A stretch of DNA of 40,727 nucleotides from Rhodoglobus sp. (GCA_025463605.1 JAODAV010000019.1:1-40727); one strand, 5' to 3'; shown: positions 1 to 9,304, numbered from the stretch's first letter. Notes: generated from the letters alone by a model not told the origin. Numbers and translations: made by a program.

Positions 1-867
1 ACCGGCGGCAAGGACCCGAACAAGGGCGTCAACCCGGATGAGGTGGTCGCCGTGGGCGCCGCCCTCCAGGCCGGCGTGCTGAAGGGTGAGCGCAAGGATG
101 TGCTGCTCATCGACGTGACCCCCCTGAGCCTCGGTATCGAGACCAAGGGCGGAATCATGACGAAGCTCATCGAGCGCAACACCGCCATCCCCACCAAGCG
201 CAGCGAGACCTTCACGACGGCGGACGACAACCAGCCGTCCGTCGCGATCCAGGTCTTCCAGGGCGAGCGGGAGTTCACGAGGGACAACAAGAACCTCGGA
301 ACGTTCGAGCTCACCGGAATCGCACCGGCGCCACGCGGCATCCCGCAGATCGAGGTGACCTTCGACATCGACGCGAACGGCATCGTGCACGTGTCCGCAA
401 AGGACAAGGGCACGGGCAAGGAGCAGTCGATGACCATCACGGGTGGCTCGAGCCTCTCGAAGGATGACATCGAGCGCATGGTGCGCGAGGGCGAGGAGCA
501 CGCAGCAGAGGACAAGGCGCGCCGCGAGGCAGCCGAAATCCGCAACACTGCCGAGCAGCTCGCGTACTCCACCGACAAGCTCATCAAGGACAACGAGGAC
601 AAGCTCCCCGACGACGTGAAGAGCGACGTGCAGGCGGATGTCGATGCCCTCAAGTCCGCCCTCGCCGGCGACGACGAGGCGGCCGTGAAGACCGCGTTCG
701 ACAAGCTGAGCGAGAGCCAGCAGAAGCTCGGCCAGGCCATCTACTCCGCCGCGCAGGAGCAGCCCGCTGCTGACAGCGAGTCCACTGAGCAGTCGACCGC
801 CGCGGACGACGACGAGGACATCGTCGATGCCGAGGTCGTAGACGACGAGGAAGAGCCCAAGAAGTAA
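1..867 (+). CDS. dnaK: Chaperone protein DnaK (Hsp70), 3' part; 5' end lies outside the window
   Basis: The reading frame is open from base 1 and encodes the last 288 residues of DnaK. The end of the ATPase domain ([19 protein letters not shown]) is followed by the interdomain linker ([14 protein letters not shown]), the beta-sandwich substrate-binding domain, and a helical lid ending in an acidic tail ([20 protein letters not shown]). Hsp70 binds exposed hydrophobic stretches of unfolded proteins in the cytosol and cycles with the DnaJ and GrpE homologues encoded just downstream. Stop TAA at 865-867 is two bases from the grpE start, so the genes are co-transcribed. Promoter and any HAIR operator are upstream of the window. 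Family identity is certain; only the N-terminus is missing. Confidence 0.98.
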   Translation, partial: TGGKDPNKGVNPDEVVAVGAALQAGVLKGERKDVLLIDVTPLSLGIETKGGIMTKLIERNTAIPTKRSETFTTADDNQPSVAIQVFQGEREFTRDNKNLGTFELTGIAPAPRGIPQIEVTFDIDANGIVHVSAKDKGTGKEQSMTITGGSSLSKDDIERMVREGEEHAAEDKARREAAEIRNTAEQLAYSTDKLIKDNEDKLPDDVKSDVQADVDALKSALAGDDEAAVKTAFDKLSESQQKLGQAIYSAAQEQPAADSESTEQSTAADDDEDIVDAEVVDDEEEPKK

Positions 868-869
868 CA

Positions 870-1508
870 ATGGCTGACGAGAAGAACAACGACGACAACC
901 AGGAACCCGTGATCCGCGACAAGCGGAGAGTCGACCCTGAGACGGGCGATGTTCGCGAGCCTTCGGAAGGGGCGGGCGCCGACGCTCCCGCCCCCGACGA
1001 CTCCCCGGACGGGACTGCACCCGAGAAGGAGGAAGAGGTCGACGAGCTGAGCGACGAGGACCAGGCCTTGCTCGAACAGGCGAGCCGGGATCTCGTTGCC
1101 GAGATGCGCACCGACATGCTGCGCGCGCAGGCCGAGCTCGTGAACTTCCGGCAGCGGGTCGAGCGGGATCGCGCTGCCAATCGCGACGCGGTCATCGCGG
1201 AGGTCATCCGTTCCCTGCTTCCGGCAATGGACGACCTCGCTCGGGCGGAAGCCCACGGCGACCTCGTCGAGGGTGCGCCTCTCACGCTCGTCGCGCAGAA
1301 ACTGCGTTCGGCATTCGAGAAGTACGGCCTCAAGCAGGTCGGCGAGAAGGGCGAGCCCTTCGATCCGGCTTTCCATGAGGCCGTCGTGCAGCTTCCCTCC
1401 GAGGACGTCACGATCAACACCATCGCCGACGTCATCGAGCCCGGCTACATTCTCGGCGACCGCCTCGTGCGTGCCGCGAAGGTCGCCGTGTTCGTTCCCG
1501 CCGAGTAG
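870..1508 (+). CDS. grpE: Nucleotide exchange factor GrpE
   Basis: 212 residues. An acidic, Pro/Asp/Glu-rich disordered N-terminus (about 1-75) is followed by the long dimerising helix (about 75-140, with LVNFRQRVERDR) and the C-terminal beta domain with the GrpE signature (FDPAFHEAV ... VIEPGYILGDRLVRAAKVAVFVP). GrpE releases ADP from DnaK and so resets the chaperone cycle; the long helix can act as a thermosensor in this family. It starts two bases after the dnaK stop and precedes dnaJ by 17 bases, the usual actinobacterial order dnaK-grpE-dnaJ-hspR. Length is normal for the family. Confidence 0.97.
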   Translation: MADEKNNDDNQEPVIRDKRRVDPETGDVREPSEGAGADAPAPDDSPDGTAPEKEEEVDELSDEDQALLEQASRDLVAEMRTDMLRAQAELVNFRQRVERDRAANRDAVIAEVIRSLLPAMDDLARAEAHGDLVEGAPLTLVAQKLRSAFEKYGLKQVGEKGEPFDPAFHEAVVQLPSEDVTINTIADVIEPGYILGDRLVRAAKVAVFVPAE

Positions 1509-1525
1509 GGCAGGAAGGAAGCCAC

Positions 1526-2482
1526 GTGGCCAGCCAGGACTGGTTCGACAAGGACTTCTATGCGGTACTGGGCGTCTCCAAAGACGTGTCCGAAGCCGAC
1601 CTGAAGAAGACCTACCGAAAGCTCGCGCGGCAGTATCACCCGGACTCGAACCCGGGCGACGCCAAGGCGGAGGCGAAGTTCAAGGAGATCAGCGAGGCGC
1701 ACTCGGTGCTCTCCGATCCAGAGCTTCGCAAGGAGTATGACCAGATCCGCGCGATGGGCTCCGGTGCTCGCTTCACTGCCAGCGGGCAGAACGGCGGCTT
1801 CGAGGATGTCTTCGGCGGCATGTTCGGCGGCGGCAACCAGCGGTACCAGTCGAGCGCGAGCTTCGAGGATCTGCTCGGCGGCATGTTCGGCGGCGGCGGT
1901 GGATTCCGGGGCGCCCAGGGACCGACGAAGGGCCGGGATGTCGCGGCGAACACGACGCTCGACTTCGTCACTGCGATCAAGGGCGAGACGATCAAGCTCC
2001 AGCCCGCGCAGGGCAAGCCGATCAACGTCAAGGTTCCTGCAGGCGTGAGCGACGGGCAGAAGATCCGGCTCAAGGGCAAAGGCGAGCCGAGCCCGGATGG
2101 CGGATCGCCTGGCGACCTCGTGCTCACGGTCGCGGTGCGCAAGCATCCCGTGTTCGAGCGCGACGGCCAGAACCTGCGCGTGGTCGTTCCCGTCACATTC
2201 GCGGAGGCGACGCTCGGCGCGACCATCGAGGTGCCCACTCTGGGCGGCGAGCCCGTGAAACTGCGCGTCGCCCCGGGAACTCCGAGCGGGCGCATCCTTC
2301 GTGTGAAGGATCGCGGGGTCACGTCGGCGAAGGGTACCGGGGACCTGCTCGCTGAGATCCAGGTCGCGGTGCCCAGTCGGCTCACGGACGAAGCACTCAA
2401 GCTCCTCGAGGCGTTCGACAAAGCGATGCCCTCCGAGAACCCGCGTGAGGCACTGCTCGACAAGGCGAGGAGCATGCACTGA
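1526..2482 (+). CDS. dnaJ: J-domain co-chaperone DnaJ, type without zinc finger
   Basis: 318 residues from GTG 1526, preceded by AGGAAGG (1512-1518). An N-terminal J domain (about 5-75) carries the HPD tripeptide (RQYHPDSNPGD) that stimulates the DnaK ATPase. A Gly/Phe-rich linker with repeated GGMFGGG units (about 85-130) follows, then the two C-terminal beta domains (GRDVAANTTLDFVTAIKGE ... GDLLAEIQVAVP). The four CxxCxGxG repeats of classical DnaJ are absent, so it is a class B (CbpA-like) J protein although it occupies the dnaJ place in the operon. The stop shares one base with the hspR start (TGATG), indicating translational coupling. Confidence 0.95.
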   Translation: MASQDWFDKDFYAVLGVSKDVSEADLKKTYRKLARQYHPDSNPGDAKAEAKFKEISEAHSVLSDPELRKEYDQIRAMGSGARFTASGQNGGFEDVFGGMFGGGNQRYQSSASFEDLLGGMFGGGGGFRGAQGPTKGRDVAANTTLDFVTAIKGETIKLQPAQGKPINVKVPAGVSDGQKIRLKGKGEPSPDGGSPGDLVLTVAVRKHPVFERDGQNLRVVVPVTFAEATLGATIEVPTLGGEPVKLRVAPGTPSGRILRVKDRGVTSAKGTGDLLAEIQVAVPSRLTDEALKLLEAFDKAMPSENPREALLDKARSMH

Positions 2483-2922
2483 TGGTCGAGGCCGGGGTGA
2501 TGGACGCCGAGACGCCGGTGTTCGCGATCGCCGCTGCGGCCGAGCTGGCGGGCATGCACCCGCAGACCCTTCGGCAGTACGACCGGCTCGGCCTCGTCAG
2601 CCCTGGCCGCACGGCGGGCCACTCGCGCCGCTACTCCCTGCGTGATGTCGCCCAGCTGAGAGAGATCGCGGCGCTCAGCGCTGAGGGGCTCAACCTCGTC
2701 GGCATCAAGCGCATCCTCGAACTCGAGAATCGCGTTGCCGAACTGGGCTCTCGCGTGCGCGAACTCGAGCACGCCCTCGCCGACGAGTTGCTCGCGCGGC
2801 CCGGCCGCCGAGTGTTCGCGGCCGGGCCCGCCGGCGAAGTGGTGTCGCTCAGGGCCGGCGCCCGGGCCGAGCGCTCCAACCAGGTCGTGGTGTGGCGTCC
2901 GCTGCGGCGAAGCAGCGAGTGA
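2482..2922 (+). CDS. hspR: HspR, MerR-family heat-shock repressor
   Basis: 146 residues. A MerR-type winged helix-turn-helix (about 13-80: FAIAAAAELAGMHPQTLRQY, then YDRLGLVSPGRTAGHSRRYS) is followed by a coiled-coil helix (LELENRVAELGSRVRELEHAL) and a basic tail. HspR binds HAIR inverted repeats (CTTGAGT-N7-ACTCAAG) in heat-shock promoters of actinobacteria and uses DnaK as co-repressor. It is the fourth gene of the dnaK operon, so it probably represses its own operon. A HAIR-like site lies in front of clpB at 11529-11549. The gene overlaps dnaJ by one base and the next gene by four. Confidence 0.95.
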   Translation: MVEAGVMDAETPVFAIAAAAELAGMHPQTLRQYDRLGLVSPGRTAGHSRRYSLRDVAQLREIAALSAEGLNLVGIKRILELENRVAELGSRVRELEHALADELLARPGRRVFAAGPAGEVVSLRAGARAERSNQVVVWRPLRRSSE

Positions 2923-4028
2923 CTTTCTCGTTCGACGACCTGCGCCGCTGGCCCGACGTCGAGGCGCCGAACCTGTTCGCGGTCGACGCCACTGATCGGC
3001 TGCTCCTTGTCGAGGCATCCGAGGCGATCACTTCGGCGGCGCCCGGCGAGGTCGTTGTCATCGGGGACTCGTACGGCGCTGTGACTCTCGGTGCATCCGC
3101 GCTGCACGGGGCGCGCGGCATCCGCGTGTTCCAGGACTCGATCGTCGGGGAGCGGGCGCTCGCCGCCAACGCGCGTGACGCGGGTTCGTTCGAGACCCTG
3201 CCGCTCGGTGCCGAGCTCGTGAGTGGAGCCCGGGTCGTGCTACTGCAATTGCCGCGCGGGCTCGATGAGCTCGACGAGCTGGCGGCCACGATCGCTGCTC
3301 ACGCAGCGAACGACGTGGTCGTCTATGCCGGCGGCCGCATCAAGCACATGACCGTAACCATGAACGAGGTGCTCTCTCGGCACTTCGAGAGACTCGATGT
3401 GCGGCACGCGAGGCAGAAGTCACGCGTTCTTGTCGCCTCCGGGCCGATCCGCGGACACGTGCCAGAGCTCCACCGCGAGTTCCATGCCGATTTCGGAATA
3501 TGGGTATGCGCGACCGGGGCGGCGTTCGCGGGAACGCGTATCGACATCGGCACGCGCGCGCTGCTCGCGGTTCTCGACAGAGCGGCGCCGGATGCCTCCA
3601 CCGCCGTAGATTTGGGGTGCGGTACGGGCGTCGTCGCCGCCGTACTCGCGAAGTCACGGCCCGGCATCTCGGTGCTCGCGTCGGACGCGTCGGCGGGCGC
3701 CGTGGCATCCGCGACCGCCACCATGGAAGCCAACCGACTCGGCAACGTGACCGTCACGCGGGACGATGCGCTCTCCGACCAACCTGACGACAGTGCCGAC
3801 CTCGTGCTGCTCAATCCGCCGTTCCATCTCGGCTCAACGGTGCACACGGGTGCGGCCTCCAGGCTCATCGCCGCGGCCGCTCGCGTGCTGAAACCCGGAG
3901 GGGAGCTCTGGACGGTGTACAACTCCCACCTCGCCTACCGCGCCGAACTCGAGCGCGTTGTCGGCGCCACGAGCGAGATCTCCCGGGGTCCCAAGTTCAC
4001 GGTGACCCGGTCTCTAGCCAGATCCTGA
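2919..4028 (+). CDS. Class I SAM-dependent methyltransferase, RsmC/RlmG-like (probable rRNA guanine-N2 methyltransferase)
   Basis: 369 residues from GTG 2919, chosen because it overlaps the hspR stop as GTGA; an alternative GTG at 2892 would add nine residues. The C-terminal half is a complete Rossmann methyltransferase with SAM motif I (VDLGCGTGVVAAVLA, Asp231 onward) and the NPPFH motif (299-303) typical of enzymes modifying the exocyclic amine of guanine in rRNA, followed by the LKPGGELW strand. The N-terminal half has a similar fold pattern but no SAM motif, matching the duplicated degenerate domain of RsmC/RlmG. Specific substrate (16S or 23S) cannot be told from sequence. Tight coupling to hspR suggests it is read with the heat-shock operon. 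Confidence 0.82.
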   Translation: MTFSFDDLRRWPDVEAPNLFAVDATDRLLLVEASEAITSAAPGEVVVIGDSYGAVTLGASALHGARGIRVFQDSIVGERALAANARDAGSFETLPLGAELVSGARVVLLQLPRGLDELDELAATIAAHAANDVVVYAGGRIKHMTVTMNEVLSRHFERLDVRHARQKSRVLVASGPIRGHVPELHREFHADFGIWVCATGAAFAGTRIDIGTRALLAVLDRAAPDASTAVDLGCGTGVVAAVLAKSRPGISVLASDASAGAVASATATMEANRLGNVTVTRDDALSDQPDDSADLVLLNPPFHLGSTVHTGAASRLIAAAARVLKPGGELWTVYNSHLAYRAELERVVGATSEISRGPKFTVTRSLARS

Positions 4029-4172
4029 CCTTTCGGGCCAATTTCGCTACGCCCTGTGACGGTTCGTGACGATGAGTGTTGCTCTCTTACCCGACGTGTC
4101 CTCGCCGGTGGCGGGACCGCAGAATCCTGCGCATACTCGTGCGATCCCCTTGTACCAACCGGAGGCTCCGAT

Positions 4173-5804
4173 ATGTCGCTCCCCCGTTCCGCCCGCCTTG
4201 TGGCACCCCTCGCGATAGTCATCGCCGCGTCGCTTGCCGCGTGCGCAAGTCCCGCTGCCGGATCCGGCGAGGGTCAACGTATCGACGGTGGGACGATCGT
4301 CTACGCGCCCCAGCAGGAGCCGGCGTGCGTTTTCGGTGGCTGGATCGAGCAGGCCTATATCTCCTACAACGTGCTCGACTCGCTCGTCTCGCTCGACGAG
4401 AACTCCCAGGTGGTGCCGTGGCTCGCTGAGAAGTGGGAGGAGTCCGACGACGGCTTGAGCTGGACCTTCACGCTCAAGGACGGCGTCGGGTTCACCGACG
4501 GCACTCCGGTCAATGCCGAGGCGGTCGCCTATAACTTCGACTACTGGGTGACGGGCGGAAACAGCACGGCGCGGGTGTGGCTGTTCGGCTACTACGAATC
4601 GGCCGAGGTCGTCGACGACCTCACGGTGCGCATCAACCTTTCGGCGCCGTATCCGAGACTTGCCGACAACCTCACCCAGGGCTACTTCGGCATCCAGTCG
4701 AAAGACGCACTCGAGACCCGCAGCGACGAGGACAACTGCTCCGCCCCGATCGGATCGGGAGCCTTCATCGTCGAGGAGTGGAACCGCGGCCAGAACCTCG
4801 TGCTCGTGCGCAACGAGAATTACACCTCGTGGCCGGCCAACGCGCTCCACGAAGGGCCTGCCTACGTCGAGAAGGTCGACTGGCGCTTCGTGGCCGACGC
4901 GACGACGCGGGTAGCAGCGCTGCAGAGCAGCGAGGTCGACGCGATCTACGACGTGCCGGCCGTGCAGTGGAAGACTCTCGACGACGGCGGCTACGAATTG
5001 GAGCGGTACGTCACTGCGGGTCGTCCCCAGCAGTTGAGCTTCAACACCCAGATCGGTCCGTTCACCGACGAGCGCGTACGGCAGGCATTCGCATACAGCC
5101 TCGACCGCGAGCAGATCGTCGAGACAATCGGGCAGGGCGTCATCCCGTTCGAGGGCAATGGCGGCGTGAGCCAGTCGACGCCCGGATACAGCCAGGCGGC
5201 TGCGGACCGGTACACCTACGACCCGGAGAAGGCCGCCGAACTGCTGGACGAGGCGGGCTGGCAGCTCAACGCCGACGGGGTCCGTGAGAAGGATGGCGAA
5301 ACGCTCGAAGTCGTGCTGCCGTACGGCGCGGGCTCGATCGTCAACGCTGACGGCGCCGCGATCCTCCAGGGCGTCAAGGAGCAGGCCGAGCAGGTCGGGT
5401 TCGTCGTGGACCTGATCCCGGTTCCGCAGGCCGAGTTGTTCGCGGGTGCATACTCCACCGCTGAGGAGAGGGACATCGCGGTCGGCTACTGGACCGCCGT
5501 CACCTCCGGCATCCTCTACATCAACTGGCGGCCGAGCACGCCGGAATCGCCGAATTACTCGAACCAGGCGTTCTACGACGACGAGGAACTCGGGCAGCTC
5601 ATCCTTGATGCCAACTCAGCCGCCGATCTCGACACCCAGAACGAGCTCTACCAGCAGGCCCAGGAGTACATCGCGGATCACGCTCTCGCGATCGGCGTCT
5701 ACGCGCGGCTCAGCACCCTCGCGGTCGCGCCCAACCTGCACGATGTGTGGCAAGAGCACGCCCAGGGGGGACCGACGTTCTATGACGCCTACCTCACCGA
5801 GTAG
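4173..5804 (+). CDS. ABC transporter substrate-binding lipoprotein, peptide/nickel (SBP_bac_5) family
   Basis: 543 residues from ATG 4173, preceded by GGAGG at 4161-4165. The open frame extends upstream to 4056, but only the 4173 start puts the signal peptide at the N-terminus. Residues 1-24 form a lipoprotein signal with lipobox LAAC (Cys24 lipidated). The rest is a family 5 solute-binding protein (GGTIVYAPQQEP at the start, SLDRE/QIVETIG, NYSNQAFYDDEELGQLI near the end). It captures the substrate outside the membrane and delivers it to the two permeases downstream. Family members bind peptides, nickel-chelators, sugars or organosulfur compounds. The partner flavin monooxygenase suggests a small organic molecule to be oxidised rather than a peptide. 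Confidence 0.93.
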   Translation: MSLPRSARLVAPLAIVIAASLAACASPAAGSGEGQRIDGGTIVYAPQQEPACVFGGWIEQAYISYNVLDSLVSLDENSQVVPWLAEKWEESDDGLSWTFTLKDGVGFTDGTPVNAEAVAYNFDYWVTGGNSTARVWLFGYYESAEVVDDLTVRINLSAPYPRLADNLTQGYFGIQSKDALETRSDEDNCSAPIGSGAFIVEEWNRGQNLVLVRNENYTSWPANALHEGPAYVEKVDWRFVADATTRVAALQSSEVDAIYDVPAVQWKTLDDGGYELERYVTAGRPQQLSFNTQIGPFTDERVRQAFAYSLDREQIVETIGQGVIPFEGNGGVSQSTPGYSQAAADRYTYDPEKAAELLDEAGWQLNADGVREKDGETLEVVLPYGAGSIVNADGAAILQGVKEQAEQVGFVVDLIPVPQAELFAGAYSTAEERDIAVGYWTAVTSGILYINWRPSTPESPNYSNQAFYDDEELGQLILDANSAADLDTQNELYQQAQEYIADHALAIGVYARLSTLAVAPNLHDVWQEHAQGGPTFYDAYLTE

Positions 5805-6759
5805 TACGCCGCGAGCGATCGCGCTGCAGGTGCTGCACAAGCTCGGAACCGCGCTGAGCGTGCTGATCGGCGCGGTCACCGTGGCCTTCTTCGCCCAGAC
5901 GGCCCTTCCGGGCAACCGCGCCACCGCGATCCTCAACATCCGTGCCGGCCAGGCCGTGCAGCGGACGCCCGAGGAATTGGCGCAGATCAATCAGCAATAC
6001 GGTCTCGAACGCCCGCTCGTCGTTCAGTACCTCGACTATCTCGTGGGCGCACTGCGCGGCGACTTCGGGCACTCCTACCAGCAGTACCGCCCGGTGGCCG
6101 AGATAATTGGCGAGCAGCTTGGGGCGACCGTGGTGCTCGCACTCACCGCCATCGTCATCGCCTGGATCCTCATGGTCGTCTGGGTCACCCTCACCGCCGG
6201 CCGAGGACCGCGCGTCGGCGCGATCGGCTCGCTTGTGGATGTCACGGCTGCGGCATTGCCCGCCTACTGGCTCGGCATCATCCTTCTCCTCGTATTCGCG
6301 CTCGGGTTGCGACTGTTCCCGGTGATCGGCGGTACGGGCCCCGCGGGTCTCGTGCTTCCGGCCCTCACACTCGCGATCCCGCTCGCCGGCTTCCTCGCGC
6401 AGGCGACGCGCACCGAGTTCGAGCGCGCGCTGGACCAGCCCTTTGTCATCTCCGCCCGGATGCGCGGCCAAGGCGACCTCGGTGTGCGCCTCGGCCACGT
6501 CCTTCGGCACGCCATCCTGCCCGCGATCACGCTCACGGGCTGGGCACTCGGGGCGACCCTGTCCGGTGCGGTAGTCGTCGAGTCGATCTTCTCCCGACCC
6601 GGAATCGGCCAGGTGCTTGTGACTGCCGTCAACTCCCAGGACCTGCCGATCGTGGTGGGCATCGTCGTGCTCATCTCGGCGTTCTACGTGCTCGCCAACC
6701 TCCTCGTCGACATCGCCTACACGATCGTCGACCCGCGGCTCAAAGGGGCGGCATCGTGA
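5782..6759 (+). CDS. ABC transporter permease, DppB/OppB type
   Basis: 325 residues from ATG 5782, overlapping the binding-protein gene by 23 bases; the open frame runs further upstream but that part is the shadow of the preceding gene. The arrangement is N-terminal membrane helix (TALSVLIGAVTVAFFAQ), an extracytoplasmic segment with the DppB-type QYGLERPLVVQYLDYL and GDFGHSY motifs, then a five-helix core with the EAA loop (VISARMRGQGDLGVRLGHVL). Ends RLKGAAS as usual for the DppB branch. It forms the membrane channel together with the next gene. Confidence 0.94.
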   Translation: MTPTSPSSTPRAIALQVLHKLGTALSVLIGAVTVAFFAQTALPGNRATAILNIRAGQAVQRTPEELAQINQQYGLERPLVVQYLDYLVGALRGDFGHSYQQYRPVAEIIGEQLGATVVLALTAIVIAWILMVVWVTLTAGRGPRVGAIGSLVDVTAAALPAYWLGIILLLVFALGLRLFPVIGGTGPAGLVLPALTLAIPLAGFLAQATRTEFERALDQPFVISARMRGQGDLGVRLGHVLRHAILPAITLTGWALGATLSGAVVVESIFSRPGIGQVLVTAVNSQDLPIVVGIVVLISAFYVLANLLVDIAYTIVDPRLKGAAS

Positions 6760-7613
6760 CCGCGCTCCGTCCGTCCGTCATCGACGCTCCCCGCGTGGCG
6801 CTCACGAAGCGGCCGTGGAGCCTGTACCTCTCGATCGGGCTGCTCGCGTTCCTCGCCGTCGCGGCCGTGGCACCGAACCTCCTCGCGCCCTACGGACCCA
6901 CCGCGATCGATTACGACAGTGCCCTGCAGCCGCCGTCATTCCTGCATCTGTTCGGCACAGACGAGTCGGGCCGCGACTTGTACAGCCGCGTGATCCACGG
7001 CACGAGCCAGTCCCTCCTCATCGGCATCGGGGCCGCGTTCGTGAGCCTCGTTCTGGCCGTGATTCTCGGAGCTCTCGCTGCCCTCTCGGTCAAACCCGTC
7101 GCAATACTGGTTGACCGCAGCGTCGAGATCCTGTTCGCGTTTCCCGCCCTTCTTCTCGCGTTGCTGCTCATCGCGATCACCGGACCGTCGGCGTGGACGC
7201 AGGTGTTCGCGGTCGGTCTCGGCACAGCGCCCGGCTACGCCCGCATGGTCCGTGGACAGATCCTCGCCGCCAAGAACTCCGGCTACGTCGAGGCCGCGAC
7301 CGCCCTGGGGCACTCGCGGGGTCGAATCCTGCACGAGCACATCCTGCCGAACGCGTTGCGTCCACTCGTCGCGGTCTTCGCGCTCTCGATCGGGCAGTCC
7401 ATCGTGTGGGCTTCCGGCCTGTCGTTCCTCGGGCTCGGCGTGGCCCCGCCCTCACCCGAGTGGGGTGCGCTCCTGGATGCGGGGCGAGCGTATGTGACGC
7501 AGGCCAGCTGGCTCCTGCTGTTCCCGGGCCTGGTAATCGTTGCCCTCGCTCTCTCCGCGACGAGCATCGGGCGCCATTTGCAGTTCTATCTCGAGAAGGG
7601 ACGCAGAACATGA
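6756..7613 (+). CDS. ABC transporter permease, DppC/OppC type
   Basis: 285 residues from GTG 6756, overlapping the previous stop by four bases (GTGA). An N-terminal helix is followed by the DppC hallmark HLFGTDESGRDLYSRVIHG (about 66-84) and a membrane core with the EAA loop GYVEAATALGHSRGRILHEH, which docks on the ATPase. Second half of the channel with the DppB-like partner. Its last four bases overlap the ATPase gene, so the whole operon is translationally coupled. Confidence 0.95.
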   Translation: MTALRPSVIDAPRVALTKRPWSLYLSIGLLAFLAVAAVAPNLLAPYGPTAIDYDSALQPPSFLHLFGTDESGRDLYSRVIHGTSQSLLIGIGAAFVSLVLAVILGALAALSVKPVAILVDRSVEILFAFPALLLALLLIAITGPSAWTQVFAVGLGTAPGYARMVRGQILAAKNSGYVEAATALGHSRGRILHEHILPNALRPLVAVFALSIGQSIVWASGLSFLGLGVAPPSPEWGALLDAGRAYVTQASWLLLFPGLVIVALALSATSIGRHLQFYLEKGRRT

Positions 7614-9304
7614 CCGTAATGGAGACCTCGACGACGCTCGACGAACTGGATGTTCTCGACATCGTCGACGCCGAGTCTCGGCCGGCCCCACGCCTGCGCG
7701 TTGAGAACCTGCGAGTCGCGTTTCCGAATCGCGCCGGACCGCATCAGGTCGTGGGCGGGGTCTCATTCGACCTCGCGCGGGGGGAGTGCGTGGCCATCGT
7801 CGGGGAGTCAGGGTCAGGCAAGAGCGTGACGGCGCGATCCCTCGTCGGGCTGACGGGCCGTGACGCCGTCGTCGAGGCGGACCGCCTCGAGCTGCACGGT
7901 CGCGACACCCGCACCCTCAGCCCACGCCAGTGGCGGCACCTGCGCGGCAAGGAAGTCGGATTCATCCTGCAGGATGCGCTCGTTTCCCTTGACCCGCTGC
8001 GTGCGGTCGGCGTCGAGATCTCAGAGGCACTCCGCCTGCACGGCTGGGGAAACCGCGCCTCGCGCGCCACACGGGTGCTCGAACTGCTCACTCGAGTCGG
8101 CGTGCCCCTGCCCGGACTCCGCGCGCGCCAGCGTCCTGACCAGCTGTCCGGGGGTCTGCGCCAGCGGGCGCTGATCGCGTCGGCGATAGCGCTCGATCCC
8201 GACGTGGTCATCGCAGACGAGCCGACGACTGCCCTCGACGTGACCGTGCAGGCGCAAGTGCTCGACCAGCTCGAGGCGATGAAGGAGCGCGGCGCGTCCG
8301 TCATCCTCATCAGCCACGACCTAGCGGTGGTTGCGCGTCTCGCCGACCACATTCTGGTGATGCGCGACGGCGAGGTGCTTGAGCAGGGTCCCGCCGCCCA
8401 AGTGCTCGGGGCCCCGCGGCACGAGTACACCCGAACTCTCATCGCGGCCGTACCGAGTGACCGCACCAGGGGGACGTCGCTGAGCGGCGTCGCCCTCCCG
8501 GAGCAGATCGCTGCCCCGGCAGCCCGCGGCACAGTTCTCGAGGCTCGCGGTCTCGTCAAGCGATTCCTCACCCCTGACGGCCTCTCGACCGTCGCGGTCG
8601 ACGACGTCTCGTTCGATCTGGTCGCGGGCGAGACCCTCGGTATCGTCGGCGAGTCCGGGTCGGGCAAGAGCACGACCGCTCGGCTCGCACTTGCCCTGAG
8701 CGAGCTCGACGGTGGCGAGGTGCGCTTGCTCGGGCAGCCGTGGAGCGCGATCCCCGAGCGCAAGCGCCGCCGGTTGCGCCGCCGGATCTCGGTCGTCTAT
8801 CAGGACCCGCTGAGTTCATTCGATCCGCGGTGGACGGTCGAGCGCATCCTTCTCGACGCTCTGCCAGCCGATACTGCCCGGGCTGCCCGGCTACCGCGAG
8901 TGCGGGAACTGCTCGCCCAAGTCGGTTTGGGGGAGGAGGCACTGTCGCGATTCCCGCTTACCCTCTCGGGCGGCCAGCGGCAGCGCGTCGCGATTGCGCG
9001 AGCCCTCGCTCCTCGTCCGGCCGTGATCGTGCTCGACGAGGCCGTCTCGGCACTCGACGTCACGATCCAGGCACAGATCCTCGACCTGCTCGTGGCGCTG
9101 CAGCGCAGCGAGGGGCTGAGCTACCTCTTCATCTCCCACGACCTCGGCGTCATCAGCCATCTCAGCGACCGTGTCCTGGTCATGAAGGATGGCGTCGTTG
9201 TGGAAAGCGGTCCGCCCGACGACATCTTCCTGCGACCGCGGCACCCGTACACCCAGGAACTGGTGGCCTCCATTCCCGATTTCGATCCGAAGGGCATCTC
9301 ATGA
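7610..9304 (+). CDS. ABC transporter ATP-binding protein with two fused nucleotide-binding domains (DppD-DppF type)
   Basis: 564 residues from ATG 7610 (ATGA overlap with the permease stop); ATG 7619 is an alternative. Two complete ATPase domains in one chain: Walker A GESGSGKS at 65-72 and again at 347-354, signatures LSGGLRQR (179) and LSGGQRQR (452), Walker B VVIADEP and VIVLDEA, and C-terminal RHEYTR/RHPYTQ oligopeptide-transporter tails. It powers import through the two permeases. In many peptide importers these domains are separate proteins; the fusion is common in actinobacteria. The frame is open back to 7193 but the upstream part overlaps the permease and is not coding. Confidence 0.95.
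   Translation: MTVMETSTTLDELDVLDIVDAESRPAPRLRVENLRVAFPNRAGPHQVVGGVSFDLARGECVAIVGESGSGKSVTARSLVGLTGRDAVVEADRLELHGRDTRTLSPRQWRHLRGKEVGFILQDALVSLDPLRAVGVEISEALRLHGWGNRASRATRVLELLTRVGVPLPGLRARQRPDQLSGGLRQRALIASAIALDPDVVIADEPTTALDVTVQAQVLDQLEAMKERGASVILISHDLAVVARLADHILVMRDGEVLEQGPAAQVLGAPRHEYTRTLIAAVPSDRTRGTSLSGVALPEQIAAPAARGTVLEARGLVKRFLTPDGLSTVAVDDVSFDLVAGETLGIVGESGSGKSTTARLALALSELDGGEVRLLGQPWSAIPERKRRRLRRRISVVYQDPLSSFDPRWTVERILLDALPADTARAARLPRVRELLAQVGLGEEALSRFPLTLSGGQRQRVAIARALAPRPAVIVLDEAVSALDVTIQAQILDLLVALQRSEGLSYLFISHDLGVISHLSDRVLVMKDGVVVESGPPDDIFLRPRHPYTQELVASIPDFDPKGIS

Noticed and set aside
1445..3018. Long minus-strand frames opposite dnaJ and hspR
   Set aside because: Shadows of recognised heat-shock genes; no family features.
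4029..4172. Possible S-box or other SAM-type riboswitch before the transporter operon
   Set aside because: GGTGGCGGGACC looked similar to part of an S-box, but the conserved GGCAACC-type core and closing stem are missing.
5446..5781. Upstream extension of the first permease
   Set aside because: The added part is Arg/Ser/Thr-rich out-of-frame text of the binding-protein gene; the membrane protein starts at 5782.
7193..7609. Upstream extension of the ATPase gene (and 8740-9300 for the monooxygenase, 11316-11567 for clpB)
   Set aside because: Overlaps the preceding genes in another frame and lacks family text; overlapping ATGA starts or operator plus ribosome site fix the true starts.
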